A DNA stretch of 64,000 nucleotides from Hydrogenovibrio sp965140365 (GCA_965140365.1 OZ223196.1), one strand, 5' to 3'; shown: positions 16,348 to 25,713, counted from the first letter of the stretch. The notes: generated by a model from the letters alone, not told the origin. Made by a program: numbers and translations.

Positions 16348-18345
16348 ATGCAACAGCTTAAGCAATACACTCAGTATTTGCCCGAGGTAAAACGCTATCT
16401 GGGCGAACTGGAACACCAAGACCTTTGGTGGACAACCGTGGCAATGGTTGGAAAAATCAACAATGAAAACATCGATCCGCAGTTACTGGAGTCGATTGTC
16501 GACACCCAAAAAGAATTCCAAAGTCTGCGCAATATGATGATTGAAGCGTTGGTCAGTCGTTATCTCAACCAAGCCAACAGTGAAATCGTTCTCAAATCGC
16601 AAGCCACCATCGATATTTTGATCCGTAACCTGTTTGAGCGCACCGCAGACGTTGGCTTCCTTACCACCGACGACGACCTGGTCGACTTTCTGGCCAATCC
16701 GGAAACCACTGAAAACAACGCCGATTTCATTCACCGTCGTATTGAAGAGTACGTTGCCAAATACAGCGTTTACGACGACATCCTTTTACTGGATACCCAC
16801 GGTCAAGTTCGAGCCAAACTGAACCCAAACAACCCGGTCACGATGAGCCGCGACCCGATCATCCAGGAAGCCTTGACCACCAACGAACCCTACACCGAAG
16901 TGTATCGTCATTCGGACCTGTTCCCAAACAAACCGAAAAGCCTGATTTACGCCAAACGCATTGAGGCGACCGTCAATGGCGAAACTCAAACCGTCGGCGT
17001 CCTGTGTCTCAGCTTCGAATTCGATGAAGAAATGGAATCCATCTTCCCCAAACTGAGCAGCGCGGAAGAAGGGTATGAAATCATGATTCTCGACAATCAG
17101 GGCAGCGTCATCGCCACCAACAACCCGACCCTACACCCGCTGGACAAAAAATTGCCCGTACCGGAGCAGATGCGCACCCCCAAAGGGGACGATAAAGGGT
17201 TAAATTACATTACTCAAACTCATGGCTACCAAGGTTTCAAAGGCCTACCATGGTTCTGTTACACACATGCCGCTCATTCAGTCGCCTTTGCCAGCAGCCA
17301 GTCCACGGAAGATTTAGGCGTCACCATCAATGAAGAGTCGCCGATTTATCTCCGAGATCTCGACGAAACCAACCTGAAAGTCAGTACCCTGCTGCTGATC
17401 GTCATTCTCAACGGCAAAATTACCTCTTTGAAAAAAGACGTGAAGTCCTTCCTGCCAGTGCTCGACAGTTTTCAGGACATCAGCCGGGATATCCAAGCTA
17501 TTTTCAGCGACTTCATTCACCACATCCACACGGTCTTGGTGGAAACCATTCAGAATAAAGTCAAATTCAGCGCCACCCTGGCCATCGAAATCATGGACCG
17601 AAATCTTTATGAGCGCGCCAATGACTGCCGCTGGTGGGCGCTGAACAGCACGTTTCGACGAATCTTGACGGATCATCAGGATAAAAACCCAATCGAGGAA
17701 GAAGAAACCGAAACGCTGACCGATATCCTCCAGTACATCAACCAGCTTTACACCGTCTACACCAACATCATGCTGTACGATCGTAAAGGTAAAATTCTCG
17801 CCGTTTCCAACCCGGCCGAAGCCCACCTCATCGGCACGATTCTGCCGCAACCACAGGACACCTCCGCCTGTCTGGGCATTCAAGACACCCAAGCTTATGT
17901 TGTGTCGGATTTTCACAAAACCGAACTCTACAACGGCCGTTACACTTACATTTACCACGCGGCGGTCAAGCACTGGCACAGCGAACATAAAAACGTCGGC
18001 GGTATCGCTTTGGTGTTCGATAGTGAACCGGAATTCCTCGCCATGCTGGAGGACACCAAGCCGAAATACATCAACAAGGCCGTGGACGAATCGACCTTCT
18101 GCCTATTCACCACGCCGGACGGCGAAATCATTGCCAGTACCACAGACACTTATCCCATCGGCACCCAAATCACACTGCCGGATAAGGTCAAACACAGTGC
18201 CAACGGCGACTCCGGTTCTTTGCGTTGGGACATTGGCGAGTGTAAATACATTATGGGATACAGAATGTCGGAAGGGTACCGAGAATACAAAAACGGTGAC
18301 GGCTACAGCAACGATGTCTTATCTTTGGTCTTTACCGGCATCTAA
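16348..18345 (+). CDS. Soluble tandem Cache-like sensor protein without output domain
   Basis: The 665-residue protein is built from two repeated halves, about 65-310 and 390-640. Each half has the same order of motifs: a helix ending RNLFERTADV or RNLYERANDC, then VYDDILLLDTHGQV or VYTNIMLYDRKGKI, a strand with GVLCLSFEF or GIALVFDSE, and finally EIMILDNQGSVIATN or CLFTTPDGEIIAST. The pattern resembles double-Cache ligand-binding modules. I see no signal peptide, no membrane segment and no kinase, GGDEF, CheW or methyl-accepting domain. It may be a cytosolic ligand sensor or adaptor. A sigma-54-type promoter precedes it, and a hairpin shared with the convergent metal-transport operon follows. 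Confidence 0.6.
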   Translation: MQQLKQYTQYLPEVKRYLGELEHQDLWWTTVAMVGKINNENIDPQLLESIVDTQKEFQSLRNMMIEALVSRYLNQANSEIVLKSQATIDILIRNLFERTADVGFLTTDDDLVDFLANPETTENNADFIHRRIEEYVAKYSVYDDILLLDTHGQVRAKLNPNNPVTMSRDPIIQEALTTNEPYTEVYRHSDLFPNKPKSLIYAKRIEATVNGETQTVGVLCLSFEFDEEMESIFPKLSSAEEGYEIMILDNQGSVIATNNPTLHPLDKKLPVPEQMRTPKGDDKGLNYITQTHGYQGFKGLPWFCYTHAAHSVAFASSQSTEDLGVTINEESPIYLRDLDETNLKVSTLLLIVILNGKITSLKKDVKSFLPVLDSFQDISRDIQAIFSDFIHHIHTVLVETIQNKVKFSATLAIEIMDRNLYERANDCRWWALNSTFRRILTDHQDKNPIEEEETETLTDILQYINQLYTVYTNIMLYDRKGKILAVSNPAEAHLIGTILPQPQDTSACLGIQDTQAYVVSDFHKTELYNGRYTYIYHAAVKHWHSEHKNVGGIALVFDSEPEFLAMLEDTKPKYINKAVDESTFCLFTTPDGEIIASTTDTYPIGTQITLPDKVKHSANGDSGSLRWDIGECKYIMGYRMSEGYREYKNGDGYSNDVLSLVFTGI

Positions 18346-18376
18346 CACCACACGTCTGACTGGGGGTTGAGTTAAA

Positions 18377-18407
18377 ACAACCAGGCCTGCCATCGCGGCA
18401 GGCTGTT
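18377..18407. terminator. Bidirectional hairpin between convergent units
   Basis: CCTGCC and GGCAGG arms with a five-base loop (18386-18402) are extended by AACA/TGTT and flanked by A and T runs. The left arm overlaps a CAGGCCTG palindrome at 18382. It can end the Cache-like gene and the metal ABC operon. Confidence 0.65.
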
Positions 18408-18418
18408 TCGAATCCGTG

Positions 18419-19288
18419 TCAGGCCTGAGCCAAACCGCTCTGACGACGCGCTTTTAAAGCCTGCAAAACCAGGACCGTCGCCATTAACAACAACCCGGCC
18501 ATCACGGCAATGGACGCCGCAATCGAACTGTCTAACCAAACGGCCACCGCATAGCCCGCCAGCACCGAAAGCTGAGCATAGCCCGCCGCCAACCACAGCA
18601 TGCCTTTTAAAGACTTGGCCAACAAATAGGCCGCACTGGCCGGAATGACCAGCAGGGCAACCACCAAAATCGCCCCCACTGCATCGAAAGACGCCACCGT
18701 CGTCAATGACACCATGGTCATCAGGAGATAATGCCAAAACACCACATTCACGCCCAAAGACACCGCCAAAGCCGGATGAAACGCCACCAGTTTAAAGCGT
18801 TCAAAGCCAATCAGCACAATCAACAGATTCAGTAAAAACACGCCGAGAATGAGCCAAAAAGCGCGCGGCCCAATGTCGGATTCTCCCCAAATAACCGTAT
18901 CAAACGGCACAAAAGCAATTTCGCCGTAGAGCACACATTCCTGATCCAAATCCACCTGACCGGCGTACACCGAAATCAAAATGACCCCGACGGCAAAAAA
19001 CCAAGTGAAGATAATGCCGATACTGGCGTCGGTCTGCAACTTACTGACTCGGTGCAGCGTATTGGATAACCAGGCCGTCAACAACCCGATGATGGTCGCA
19101 CCAAGCATCATCGCCACCACCGACCGACTGCCGACCGCCAAATAAGCCAACACGATGCCCAGTAAAACCGAATGGCTGATGGCATCGCCCAATAGACTCA
19201 TGCGACGCAACACCAGAAAAACCCCCACCATCGAACAACTGATGGCCACCAAGCTCGCCGTGGCCAAAATCCAAATATCGCCCATCAT
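18419..19288 (-). CDS. Metal ABC transporter permease (MntB/ZnuB family)
   Basis: The 289-residue inner-membrane protein has eight or so hydrophobic segments and the ABC-3 family pattern RMSLLGDAISHSVLLG near residue 28 and SFDAVGAILVVALLVIPA near 195. It is the last gene of a four-gene importer and overlaps the preceding permease gene by four bases (ATGA). Together with that gene it forms the membrane pore for a divalent metal, probably manganese or ferrous iron judging by the binding protein and the DtxR-like regulator. A CAGGCCTG copy covers its stop codon. Confidence 0.88.
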   Translation of the reverse strand: MMGDIWILATASLVAISCSMVGVFLVLRRMSLLGDAISHSVLLGIVLAYLAVGSRSVVAMMLGATIIGLLTAWLSNTLHRVSKLQTDASIGIIFTWFFAVGVILISVYAGQVDLDQECVLYGEIAFVPFDTVIWGESDIGPRAFWLILGVFLLNLLIVLIGFERFKLVAFHPALAVSLGVNVVFWHYLLMTMVSLTTVASFDAVGAILVVALLVIPASAAYLLAKSLKGMLWLAAGYAQLSVLAGYAVAVWLDSSIAASIAVMAGLLLMATVLVLQALKARRQSGLAQA

Positions 19289-20694
19289 GACTCAGCTCCT
19301 TTCTGTTCTGACGCACCCTGCGCCGACGGAATCCGTCGTCCATGGGGGTCTTTCAGTGAACCGGCCTTCTGAGAGATTTGCAACTCCCGTTCCAAAGCCT
19401 GAGCTTCCTCATCCGTCAATAAATGCTCAATCTGTTCGGCCTGCGAATGCACCCGATCCGGCGTCAAGGCCAGCTGTTCGGTCAAGTAGTTTTCCCACAG
19501 ACGATGGCGACGCGTCAGCGCCATCGCCCGTTCCGCACCCGTCGGCGAAAGCGCCACTGCCCGCACGGTATCCGTTGTGGTCAACCAGCCCTGTCTTTTC
19601 ATTCGCGCCAGAGTGTCTTTCAATTCGGCCAGAGGCATGGTGCGCAACGCCAAAATATCCTCTTCTCCAAACGGCAAGTCCAACGCCAAAGCTTTCTTGG
19701 AATGATGACGATTGGCCGGATGACGCTCATTCAATACATACAAGGTGCGCAGCACATTTTCGTCACACACCTGGCGGCGCAGCCGACGCTGCTTCAACAC
19801 ATTGGATATCAAGCCTCGTTGCGGCGCAAACAAAAAGGACACCGCAAACACCAGGGACAGCACCACCACCATCCAAGGCCCGGTCGGCATCGCCGGTGCC
19901 ATATAGGAAATATTGGCACTGAACAGCCCGCTGAGCCCGCCGATAAAACCGGCGGTCAATAACATCATCGACAGACTGTGCCCCCAAAAACGTGCCGCCG
20001 CCACCGGCGTCAACAACACCGCCGCCATCAACACCACTCCGACGATTTGCAAACCGATGACCACCGACATCACAATCAACAGCGCCAGGACCAGTTCATA
20101 AAATGCAATGTTCAGTCCCAGCGATTGCGCATAGCTTCGGTTAAAGGCAATCAAACGGAATTTTTGGAAAAAAACCGCCACCGTCACTAACACCACCACG
20201 GCCACCACCGACAACAGGTAAATATCGCTCGGCAACATTGCCGCCGCCTGCCCAAACAAAATTTTGTCCAGGCCTGACTTGCCGGCCACTTCCAAACCCT
20301 GAATATACGATAATTCCATCAGACCAAGTGCAAAGAAAAACGATAAGGTAATGGCCATGGCCGCATCCGGTTTGATCTTGGTATGCTTGGGAATCCAGTC
20401 CATCAGAAACAAACCGAGAAAACTACTGACCAAAGCACCGAAAAACATCAGCAATGGCGTATGAGCATGAAACAGGATAAAAGCCGTCATCACACCTGGC
20501 AAAGCGGCATGCGCCAGCGCATCGCCCATCAAAGAACGTTTGCGCAAAAAGGCAAAACCACCAATCACCGACGCGCTGATGCCCAGCAAAATCGAGCCAA
20601 CCATCACCCAAACGGCATTGGCATCTTCAAACCGCCAGAACTCCAGAAACAGCGCCCAATAGTCCGGCGAATAGGCGACAAAATCACTCGTCAT
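19285..20694 (-). CDS. Metal ABC permease fused to a DtxR/MntR-like repressor domain
   Basis: The 469-residue protein has an N-terminal ABC-3 permease (about 1-290, with RKRSLMGDALAHAALPG near 50 and IVGVVLMAAVLLTPVAAARF near 220) followed by a cytosolic tail. The tail contains a winged-helix-like region and the DtxR-family pattern ALSPTGAERAMALTRRHRLWENYL near 385-408, then a metal-site-like stretch with HSQAEQIEHLL. This matches the layout of the chlamydial YtgC-YtgR fusion, in which the repressor part controls its own operon. The DtxR-box-like sequence in front of this operon fits such self-regulation. Whether the tail is released by cleavage cannot be seen. Confidence 0.85.
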   Translation of the reverse strand: MTSDFVAYSPDYWALFLEFWRFEDANAVWVMVGSILLGISASVIGGFAFLRKRSLMGDALAHAALPGVMTAFILFHAHTPLLMFFGALVSSFLGLFLMDWIPKHTKIKPDAAMAITLSFFFALGLMELSYIQGLEVAGKSGLDKILFGQAAAMLPSDIYLLSVVAVVVLVTVAVFFQKFRLIAFNRSYAQSLGLNIAFYELVLALLIVMSVVIGLQIVGVVLMAAVLLTPVAAARFWGHSLSMMLLTAGFIGGLSGLFSANISYMAPAMPTGPWMVVVLSLVFAVSFLFAPQRGLISNVLKQRRLRRQVCDENVLRTLYVLNERHPANRHHSKKALALDLPFGEEDILALRTMPLAELKDTLARMKRQGWLTTTDTVRAVALSPTGAERAMALTRRHRLWENYLTEQLALTPDRVHSQAEQIEHLLTDEEAQALERELQISQKAGSLKDPHGRRIPSAQGASEQKGAES

Positions 20695-21484
20695 CGTGCA
20701 CCTTATCCAAGTTGGAGCGATACAGCTTTTCGGTCATATCGCTCAACAGCGATAAACGGCCGCCGTAGGTTTTATTGAGGTTTTCCGGCGTCATCACTTC
20801 CTGCACCGGCCCGGCCGCCACTAAACGGGCATTCACTAATAACACCCAATCGAAATAATCGCCGACGGTATTCAAATCATGATGCACACAAACAATGGTC
20901 TTGTTCTGTGACTTCAATTCATGAAACAATTCGATAATCGCTTTTTCGGTGGTGACATCCACCCCGGCAAAGGGTTCGTCCATTAAATACAGACTGGCTT
21001 TTTGTGCCAAAGCGCGCGCCAAAAACACCCGTTGCTGCTGCCCCCCCGACAACTGACTGATTTGACGATCCTTGAAATCCAACATACTGACGCGCGCCAA
21101 TGCCTGCTCGGCAATCAGCACATCGTCACGCGATGGACGCTGCCAAAACGTCAAATGACCGTGCCGCCCCATCAACACCACATCCATCACATTGATCGGA
21201 AAGTCCCAATCCGACTCCTCGCGCTGAGGCACATAAGCCACCGACAACTGCTTCTGTTTCAGCGGTTGCCCGAAAAAACGCACTTCACCGCTCATCAACG
21301 GCTCCAAGCCCATAATACCTTTCAGCAAGGTTGACTTACCCGCCCCATTCGGCCCGACAATGGCAATGTTCTGACCTTCCGGAATGGCAAAACTCACATC
21401 GGTCAACACCGGCTTATACTGATAACGCATGCTGAGCTGGTTAACGATCAGCGGCGGATTTTCAATGGTTTTCCATGCATCCAT
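20684..21484 (-). CDS. Metal ABC transporter ATP-binding protein
   Basis: The 266-residue ATPase has Walker A GPNGAGKST near residue 43, the Q-loop region YVPQREESDWDFPI characteristic of Mn/Zn/Fe importers, the signature LSGGQQQR, and Walker B LYLMDEPFAGVD followed by the switch histidine in VCVHHDL. It energises import through the two permeases encoded downstream. It overlaps the fusion gene by 11 bases and follows the binding-protein gene with one base between them. Confidence 0.93.
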   Translation of the reverse strand: MDAWKTIENPPLIVNQLSMRYQYKPVLTDVSFAIPEGQNIAIVGPNGAGKSTLLKGIMGLEPLMSGEVRFFGQPLKQKQLSVAYVPQREESDWDFPINVMDVVLMGRHGHLTFWQRPSRDDVLIAEQALARVSMLDFKDRQISQLSGGQQQRVFLARALAQKASLYLMDEPFAGVDVTTEKAIIELFHELKSQNKTIVCVHHDLNTVGDYFDWVLLVNARLVAAGPVQEVMTPENLNKTYGGRLSLLSDMTEKLYRSNLDKVHDDE

Positions 21485-21485
21485 A

Positions 21486-22379
21486 TTATTTCAAAGCCCC
21501 GACGATGGTATTGACATTGTGTTTCACCATACCGATATAAGTGCCTTCCGGCGTACCGGACAACCCCATGGCATCGGAATAGAGTTCACCCCCGATGGAC
21601 AAATGACCGCCAGACTCATTCACCCCCGCCACCAGTGATTTTAAAAACTTTTTCGGCACACTGGATTCGACAAACACCGCTTTGATATGACGTTCTAAAA
21701 TTAAATCCTTCAAGCGTTTAATGTCATGCAGCCCGAACTCCGTCGCGGTACTGATGCCCTGAAGTCCCCGCACCTCCATACCATAGGCTTTTCCGAAATA
21801 CCCAAACGCATCGTGCGCGGTAATCAAAACACGCTGCCCGGCCGGAATGGTTTCTACCTGCGCCTTGACCCAAGTGTTCAAATCCGCCAACTGCTGTAAA
21901 TACACTTTCGCATTCTGGCGATAAAATTCTTGGTGGGCGGGGTCGTGCTGAATCAATTTTTCCAGCACCAAACGACCGGCCAGCTCCCACAGGCTGACAT
22001 CAAACCACACGTGCGGGTCCGGCGCCTGTCCGAAATGCAAAATCGCATCCTTCGGAAACTGCGACGTCACGGCGTAAACCGCTTTTTTCAGCGCCAGTTT
22101 TTCAAAGACTTCCTGCATCTTGCCTTCCAGGTGAAGACCGTTGTAAAAAATCACATCGGCCCGCTGTAACCGACGCAAATCGCCGTGTGTGGCCTTATAC
22201 AAATGCGGGTCAACCCCCGCGCCCATCAAGGCCGTCATCGTCACTTTATCCTGCCCGATATTCGTTACCAAGTCACCGATCATGCCCGTGGTCACCACCA
22301 CGTTCAATGGCTTCGCTTGCAGCTGAAACGGCAGAAAGCCGATGCACACTAAAATCAATCCCGTTACATATTTATTCAC
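21486..22379 (-). CDS. Periplasmic Mn/Fe-type metal-binding protein
   Basis: The 297-residue cluster A-I binding protein begins with a signal peptide ending near FQLQAKP. Four metal ligands are visible in family positions: His in GVDPHLYKAT, His in PDPHVWFD, Glu in VFVESSVP, and Asp in ELYSDAMG. The histidine-rich loop of zinc-specific ZnuA proteins is absent, which favours manganese or iron. It is the first gene of the operon, downstream of the DtxR-box-like operator. Confidence 0.9.
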   Translation of the reverse strand: MNKYVTGLILVCIGFLPFQLQAKPLNVVVTTGMIGDLVTNIGQDKVTMTALMGAGVDPHLYKATHGDLRRLQRADVIFYNGLHLEGKMQEVFEKLALKKAVYAVTSQFPKDAILHFGQAPDPHVWFDVSLWELAGRLVLEKLIQHDPAHQEFYRQNAKVYLQQLADLNTWVKAQVETIPAGQRVLITAHDAFGYFGKAYGMEVRGLQGISTATEFGLHDIKRLKDLILERHIKAVFVESSVPKKFLKSLVAGVNESGGHLSIGGELYSDAMGLSGTPEGTYIGMVKHNVNTIVGALK

Positions 22380-22405
22380 AATATTTTTCTCATCTTATAC
22401 AAAGT

Positions 22406-22419
22406 TTAGTCTAGGCTAA
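22406..22419. promoter_or_regulatory. DtxR-box-like operator of the metal ABC operon
   Basis: TTAGTCTAGGCTAA is an imperfect palindrome. It aligns with the DtxR/IdeR consensus TTAGGTTAGGCTAACCTAA at 12 of its 14 positions. On the minus strand a TTGATT/TAGACT promoter with 16-base spacing overlaps it, so a bound repressor would block transcription of the binding-protein gene 27 bases downstream. Confidence 0.6.
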
Positions 22420-22637
22420 TATTTTTAATAATCAAAGTATAGCACAAAGCAACCGGCCCACAAACCCTCTTTAAACACCTTAATAACCCACTGAAAAACC
22501 GCCAGGCCTGGCTCAAAGTCTCTCTCGCGTCAACAGCAACCAACCACTCGCTCGCCCGGCACATCATCGGAATTCTATGCTAAAATTCAAACCATCGATT
22601 AATCCATCCAATCACGAGACTGATAACGAGGAATCTC

Positions 22638-23024
22638 ATGCGAGAAATCATTGCCACTGATAAAGCCCCACAAGCCATCGGCACTTACTCCCAAGCTGTC
22701 AAAGCAGACAATACCGTGTATCTTTCCGGCCAAATCGCCTTGATTCCAGAAACCATGGAATTGAAAGAAGGCGATATTTCCGAACGCATCCATCAAGTCT
22801 TCAAGAACTTGTCGGCGGTATGCGAAGCGGCCGGCGGCAACCTACAAGACATCGTCAAACTGAATATTTTTCTGACCGACCTAAGCCACTTCGCCACCGT
22901 CAACGAAATCATGGCGCAGTATTTTGAACAGCCTTACCCGGCTAGAGCAGCGGTCGGCGTCAAGGAACTGCCCAAAGGCACAGACGTCGAAATGGACGGC
23001 GTGATGATTCTCTCGGCTTACTGA
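22638..23024 (+). CDS. ridA: RidA family 2-iminobutanoate/2-iminopropanoate deaminase
   Basis: RidA hydrolyses reactive enamine/imine intermediates formed by PLP enzymes such as threonine dehydratase. The 128 residues match the family, with APQAIGTYSQAV at the start, VYLSGQI, and the substrate-binding Arg in YPARAAVGV near residue 105. ridA often follows spoT in gammaproteobacteria. Here it is parted from spoT by the Cache-like gene and the metal operon, which suggests those were inserted. TGCTAAAAT at 22580-22588 could be an extended -10, without a clear -35. Confidence 0.95.
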   Translation: MREIIATDKAPQAIGTYSQAVKADNTVYLSGQIALIPETMELKEGDISERIHQVFKNLSAVCEAAGGNLQDIVKLNIFLTDLSHFATVNEIMAQYFEQPYPARAAVGVKELPKGTDVEMDGVMILSAY

Positions 23025-23203
23025 AACAACGGTAGCCCTATACACCTTCAAACGGAAGTCGGCTTCAAACCCGTCGATTTCCACATGTTTCGCACTCAAA
23101 AAAAACAATTTCACACCAAAAAAGCGCGCTCCAGCATCACATTTTTCAACCGGAAAGCCGTTTTGTTTCAAACACTTTTATTTTATAAGCACATTTTAAT
23201 AAA

Positions 23204-23219
23204 GGTATAAATTTTGCTT
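23204..23219 (+). promoter_or_regulatory. Weak sigma-54-like site before the Amt-GGDEF gene
   Basis: GG at 23204 and GC at 23216 are ten bases apart and the -12 half reads TTGCT, but the -24 half is poor (AGGTAT). Nitrogen-related genes are often RpoN-dependent, so it is listed with low confidence. Confidence 0.25.
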
Positions 23220-23258
23220 GCCAAAGATATTTACCCCTGAGCGTAGGTATCGATAACG

Positions 23259-25094
23259 ATGAGCGAACAACCGATTGATATTCTATGGGTTCTCATCAGC
23301 GCCGTTCTCGTCGCCATGATGCAACCTGGCTTTACCGCCCTTGAAGCGGGGGCCACCCGAACCAAAAATTCCATTTCAACCGCCATTAAAAATGTCAGCG
23401 ATTTCCTGATTGCCTTTATGATTTTCGTTGTCATCGGCGCCAGCATCATGCTCGGAAGCAGCCAAAACGGCTGGATCGGCTGGGACAAACTATTCTTTTA
23501 CGAAGACTCTCTATCCGGCCTTGTTCTCACCTTATTCCATGCTATGTTCGCCTCCACGGCGGTCACCATTATTTCCGGCTCCATTGCCGAACGCACTAAG
23601 TATACCTCCTACCTGATTATCGCCGTGATCGTGTCGCTGTTCATCTACCCGGTTCAAGCCCATTGGATCTGGAACAGCGACGGTTGGTTGGCCCAAATGG
23701 GATTCATCGATTTCGCCGGTTCCACGGTAGTGCACTCAGTCGGTGGTTGGGCGGCTTTGGCGGCCATTTTGATTATCGGGCCACGTTTAGGGCGTTTCGA
23801 AAACAACGAGCGGCCTTTTGAACAGGCCAACCTCGCTTACAGCGCCCTCGGTGTGTTTTTAATTTGGCTGGGATGGATCGGTTTCAACGGCGGCAGCGTA
23901 CTCGCCTTAAATATCGAAACCGGAAAGGTAGTGCTCAACACCTTAATCGCCGGTGCGGTGGGTGGTATTACAGGGCTGATTGTCAGCCGCCTAATGACCG
24001 GTTACTACCAGGTCATCGACATCATTAACGGCATTTTGGCCGGTCTGGTGGCCATTACCGCCTGTGCGCATCTGGCGTCACCTTTTAGCGCCATGGCCGT
24101 GGGTGCCATCGGCTATTTGGCGTACTGGGTCGGCAAAACCCTGCTCGTCCGCTGGCGGATTGACGATGCCATTGAAGCCGTTCCGGTCCATTTATTTGCC
24201 GGCATTGCCGGCACGCTGGCCGTAGCGTTTTTGGTAGAGGAAACCTTATTCTGGCAGCAACTCAAAACACAAACCATCGGCATCTTTTTCGTCGGCCTGC
24301 TGACTTTTAGTGTCACTTACATCCTGCTGAAAATCATCAATCGTTTCTACCCCCTACGCGTGTCCGAAGCCAAAGAAATTCTCGGCTTGAACATCAGCGA
24401 ACACCAGGCTTCCACCTCTATGTTCGACTTGGCCCGTGCCATGAACGCTCAAGCCCAAGACCAGGATTTCAGCAAAAAGATCATGGTGGAACCTTACTCC
24501 GACGCCTCTTTGATTGCCACCTATTACAACCATGTCACTCAAGCCTTCAACCAATTGAACGACGAAAAAGAAGCGCTGATTGAAGAGTCTTATCACATGG
24601 CCAATTACGATCAATTGACTGGGCTGGCAAAGCGACGCCTACTGGTGAACGAACTGTCACGCTCCATTCTGCGATTGGACCGCCAAGACCAGACCAATGC
24701 CATTTTATTCATTGATTTGGACGGTTTCAAAGCCATTAATGACCAATACGGCCATAATGCCGGCGACATCCTGCTTAAGGAGGCGGCCAACCGCATCCAG
24801 ACCATTATCCGCAAAACCGATTTGGCGGCTCGTTTCGGCGGTGACGAATTCGTAATCCTGCTGGAAAACATTCAGAATGAAAGCTTCGCCGCTCAGGTCT
24901 CGGACAAAATCATTGAGGCCATCAAACAGCCGATTCAACTGCCAAACGACGTCACCGGGTGCGTGAATGCCTCCATCGGTCTCAAGGTCTTTGACCAAAG
25001 TTCAAAGAAAAATGTCGACGACATTCTCAACATGGCCGACAAAGCCATGTACGAAGCGAAACGACGCGGAAAGGGGCAGTGGGTAATTGCCTAG
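23259..25094 (+). CDS. Ammonium transporter domain fused to diguanylate cyclase
   Basis: The 611-residue protein joins an Amt/MEP channel (about 1-365, eleven hydrophobic segments) to a cytosolic linker and a GGDEF domain (about 445-611). Amt marks include QPGFTALEAGATRTKNS near residue 23, the DFAG segment, and the two pore histidines at about 159 (VVHSVGG) and 311 (VPVHLFAG). The GGDEF motif at 527-531 is intact and has an RxxD inhibitory site before it. The arrangement implies that ammonium binding or transport sets c-di-GMP output, as with Amt-kinase sensors known from other bacteria. No GlnK gene accompanies it. The ribosome binding site is weak. Confidence 0.9.
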   Translation: MSEQPIDILWVLISAVLVAMMQPGFTALEAGATRTKNSISTAIKNVSDFLIAFMIFVVIGASIMLGSSQNGWIGWDKLFFYEDSLSGLVLTLFHAMFASTAVTIISGSIAERTKYTSYLIIAVIVSLFIYPVQAHWIWNSDGWLAQMGFIDFAGSTVVHSVGGWAALAAILIIGPRLGRFENNERPFEQANLAYSALGVFLIWLGWIGFNGGSVLALNIETGKVVLNTLIAGAVGGITGLIVSRLMTGYYQVIDIINGILAGLVAITACAHLASPFSAMAVGAIGYLAYWVGKTLLVRWRIDDAIEAVPVHLFAGIAGTLAVAFLVEETLFWQQLKTQTIGIFFVGLLTFSVTYILLKIINRFYPLRVSEAKEILGLNISEHQASTSMFDLARAMNAQAQDQDFSKKIMVEPYSDASLIATYYNHVTQAFNQLNDEKEALIEESYHMANYDQLTGLAKRRLLVNELSRSILRLDRQDQTNAILFIDLDGFKAINDQYGHNAGDILLKEAANRIQTIIRKTDLAARFGGDEFVILLENIQNESFAAQVSDKIIEAIKQPIQLPNDVTGCVNASIGLKVFDQSSKKNVDDILNMADKAMYEAKRRGKGQWVIA

Positions 25095-25116
25095 TTTTCC
25101 AAACAGGCAAAGACCA

Positions 25117-25713
25117 TCAAGGCGTGACTGAATAACGCGCAATCAAATCAAAAACGGTATCGCCCGGTTCGCGCCCCAGCGGTTCCACCACCGCCATCTC
25201 TCCGGGTTGCAACCGCAGGTAAATCAGCTCCCCAATATTGGGACGATGCGTCACCAAAATCAAATTTCCTTTGCCATTGAACTGACTGATTAACCGGCGC
25301 GTGGCTTGTAAATTCGCCTTGGCTTTATCTTCCGGTAGCGCTCGAATCAATCGCAGCTCCGGCCCCACCTCAAATTCGCCGAACGCCAGACGCGCGGTAT
25401 CTTTGGTTCGGCAATGCGGGCTCGCCAAGACCTGTTCCACGTGAATGCCGTGCGCCCGAAACAACTCGCCGATTTTTTTCGCCTGCGCCTTTCCGTCGTC
25501 GTTCAGATTACGCTCGCTGAAACAACTGCTGTCCAACAAAAACGCATCCCCAAACTCCCGATCGATTTGCGCATGCCGAACCAACACCACTTTACCGCCT
25601 TCCTGCAAGGCCGCCCAAAAATCATCACCCGAGTCCCCGGCCCAACTCACGGCGCCGAACAAACTCCAGGCCAACACACTGCCAAATACCCATGTTTTCC
25701 ATACACGCTTCAT
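25117..25713 (-). CDS. Exported histidine phosphatase family protein
   Basis: The start at 25713 follows GGAGG by a good distance and gives 198 residues with a signal peptide ending near SWAGD. The mature part has the phosphohistidine motif LVRHAQI, the second conserved Arg in SPHCRTKDTA, and the late catalytic His in LVTHRPNIGE. It is therefore a periplasmic branch-2-like acid phosphatase of unknown substrate. It converges with the Amt-GGDEF gene and stands alone. The frame continues upstream to 25794 without a ribosome binding site. Confidence 0.82.
   Translation of the reverse strand: MKRVWKTWVFGSVLAWSLFGAVSWAGDSGDDFWAALQEGGKVVLVRHAQIDREFGDAFLLDSSCFSERNLNDDGKAQAKKIGELFRAHGIHVEQVLASPHCRTKDTARLAFGEFEVGPELRLIRALPEDKAKANLQATRRLISQFNGKGNLILVTHRPNIGELIYLRLQPGEMAVVEPLGREPGDTVFDLIARYSVTP

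Noticed and set aside
18377..18440. Attachment-site or integron-like repeat from two close CAGGCCTG copies
   Set aside because: The two copies are part of the window-wide palindrome and lie in a normal convergent terminator region with no integrase or cassette nearby.
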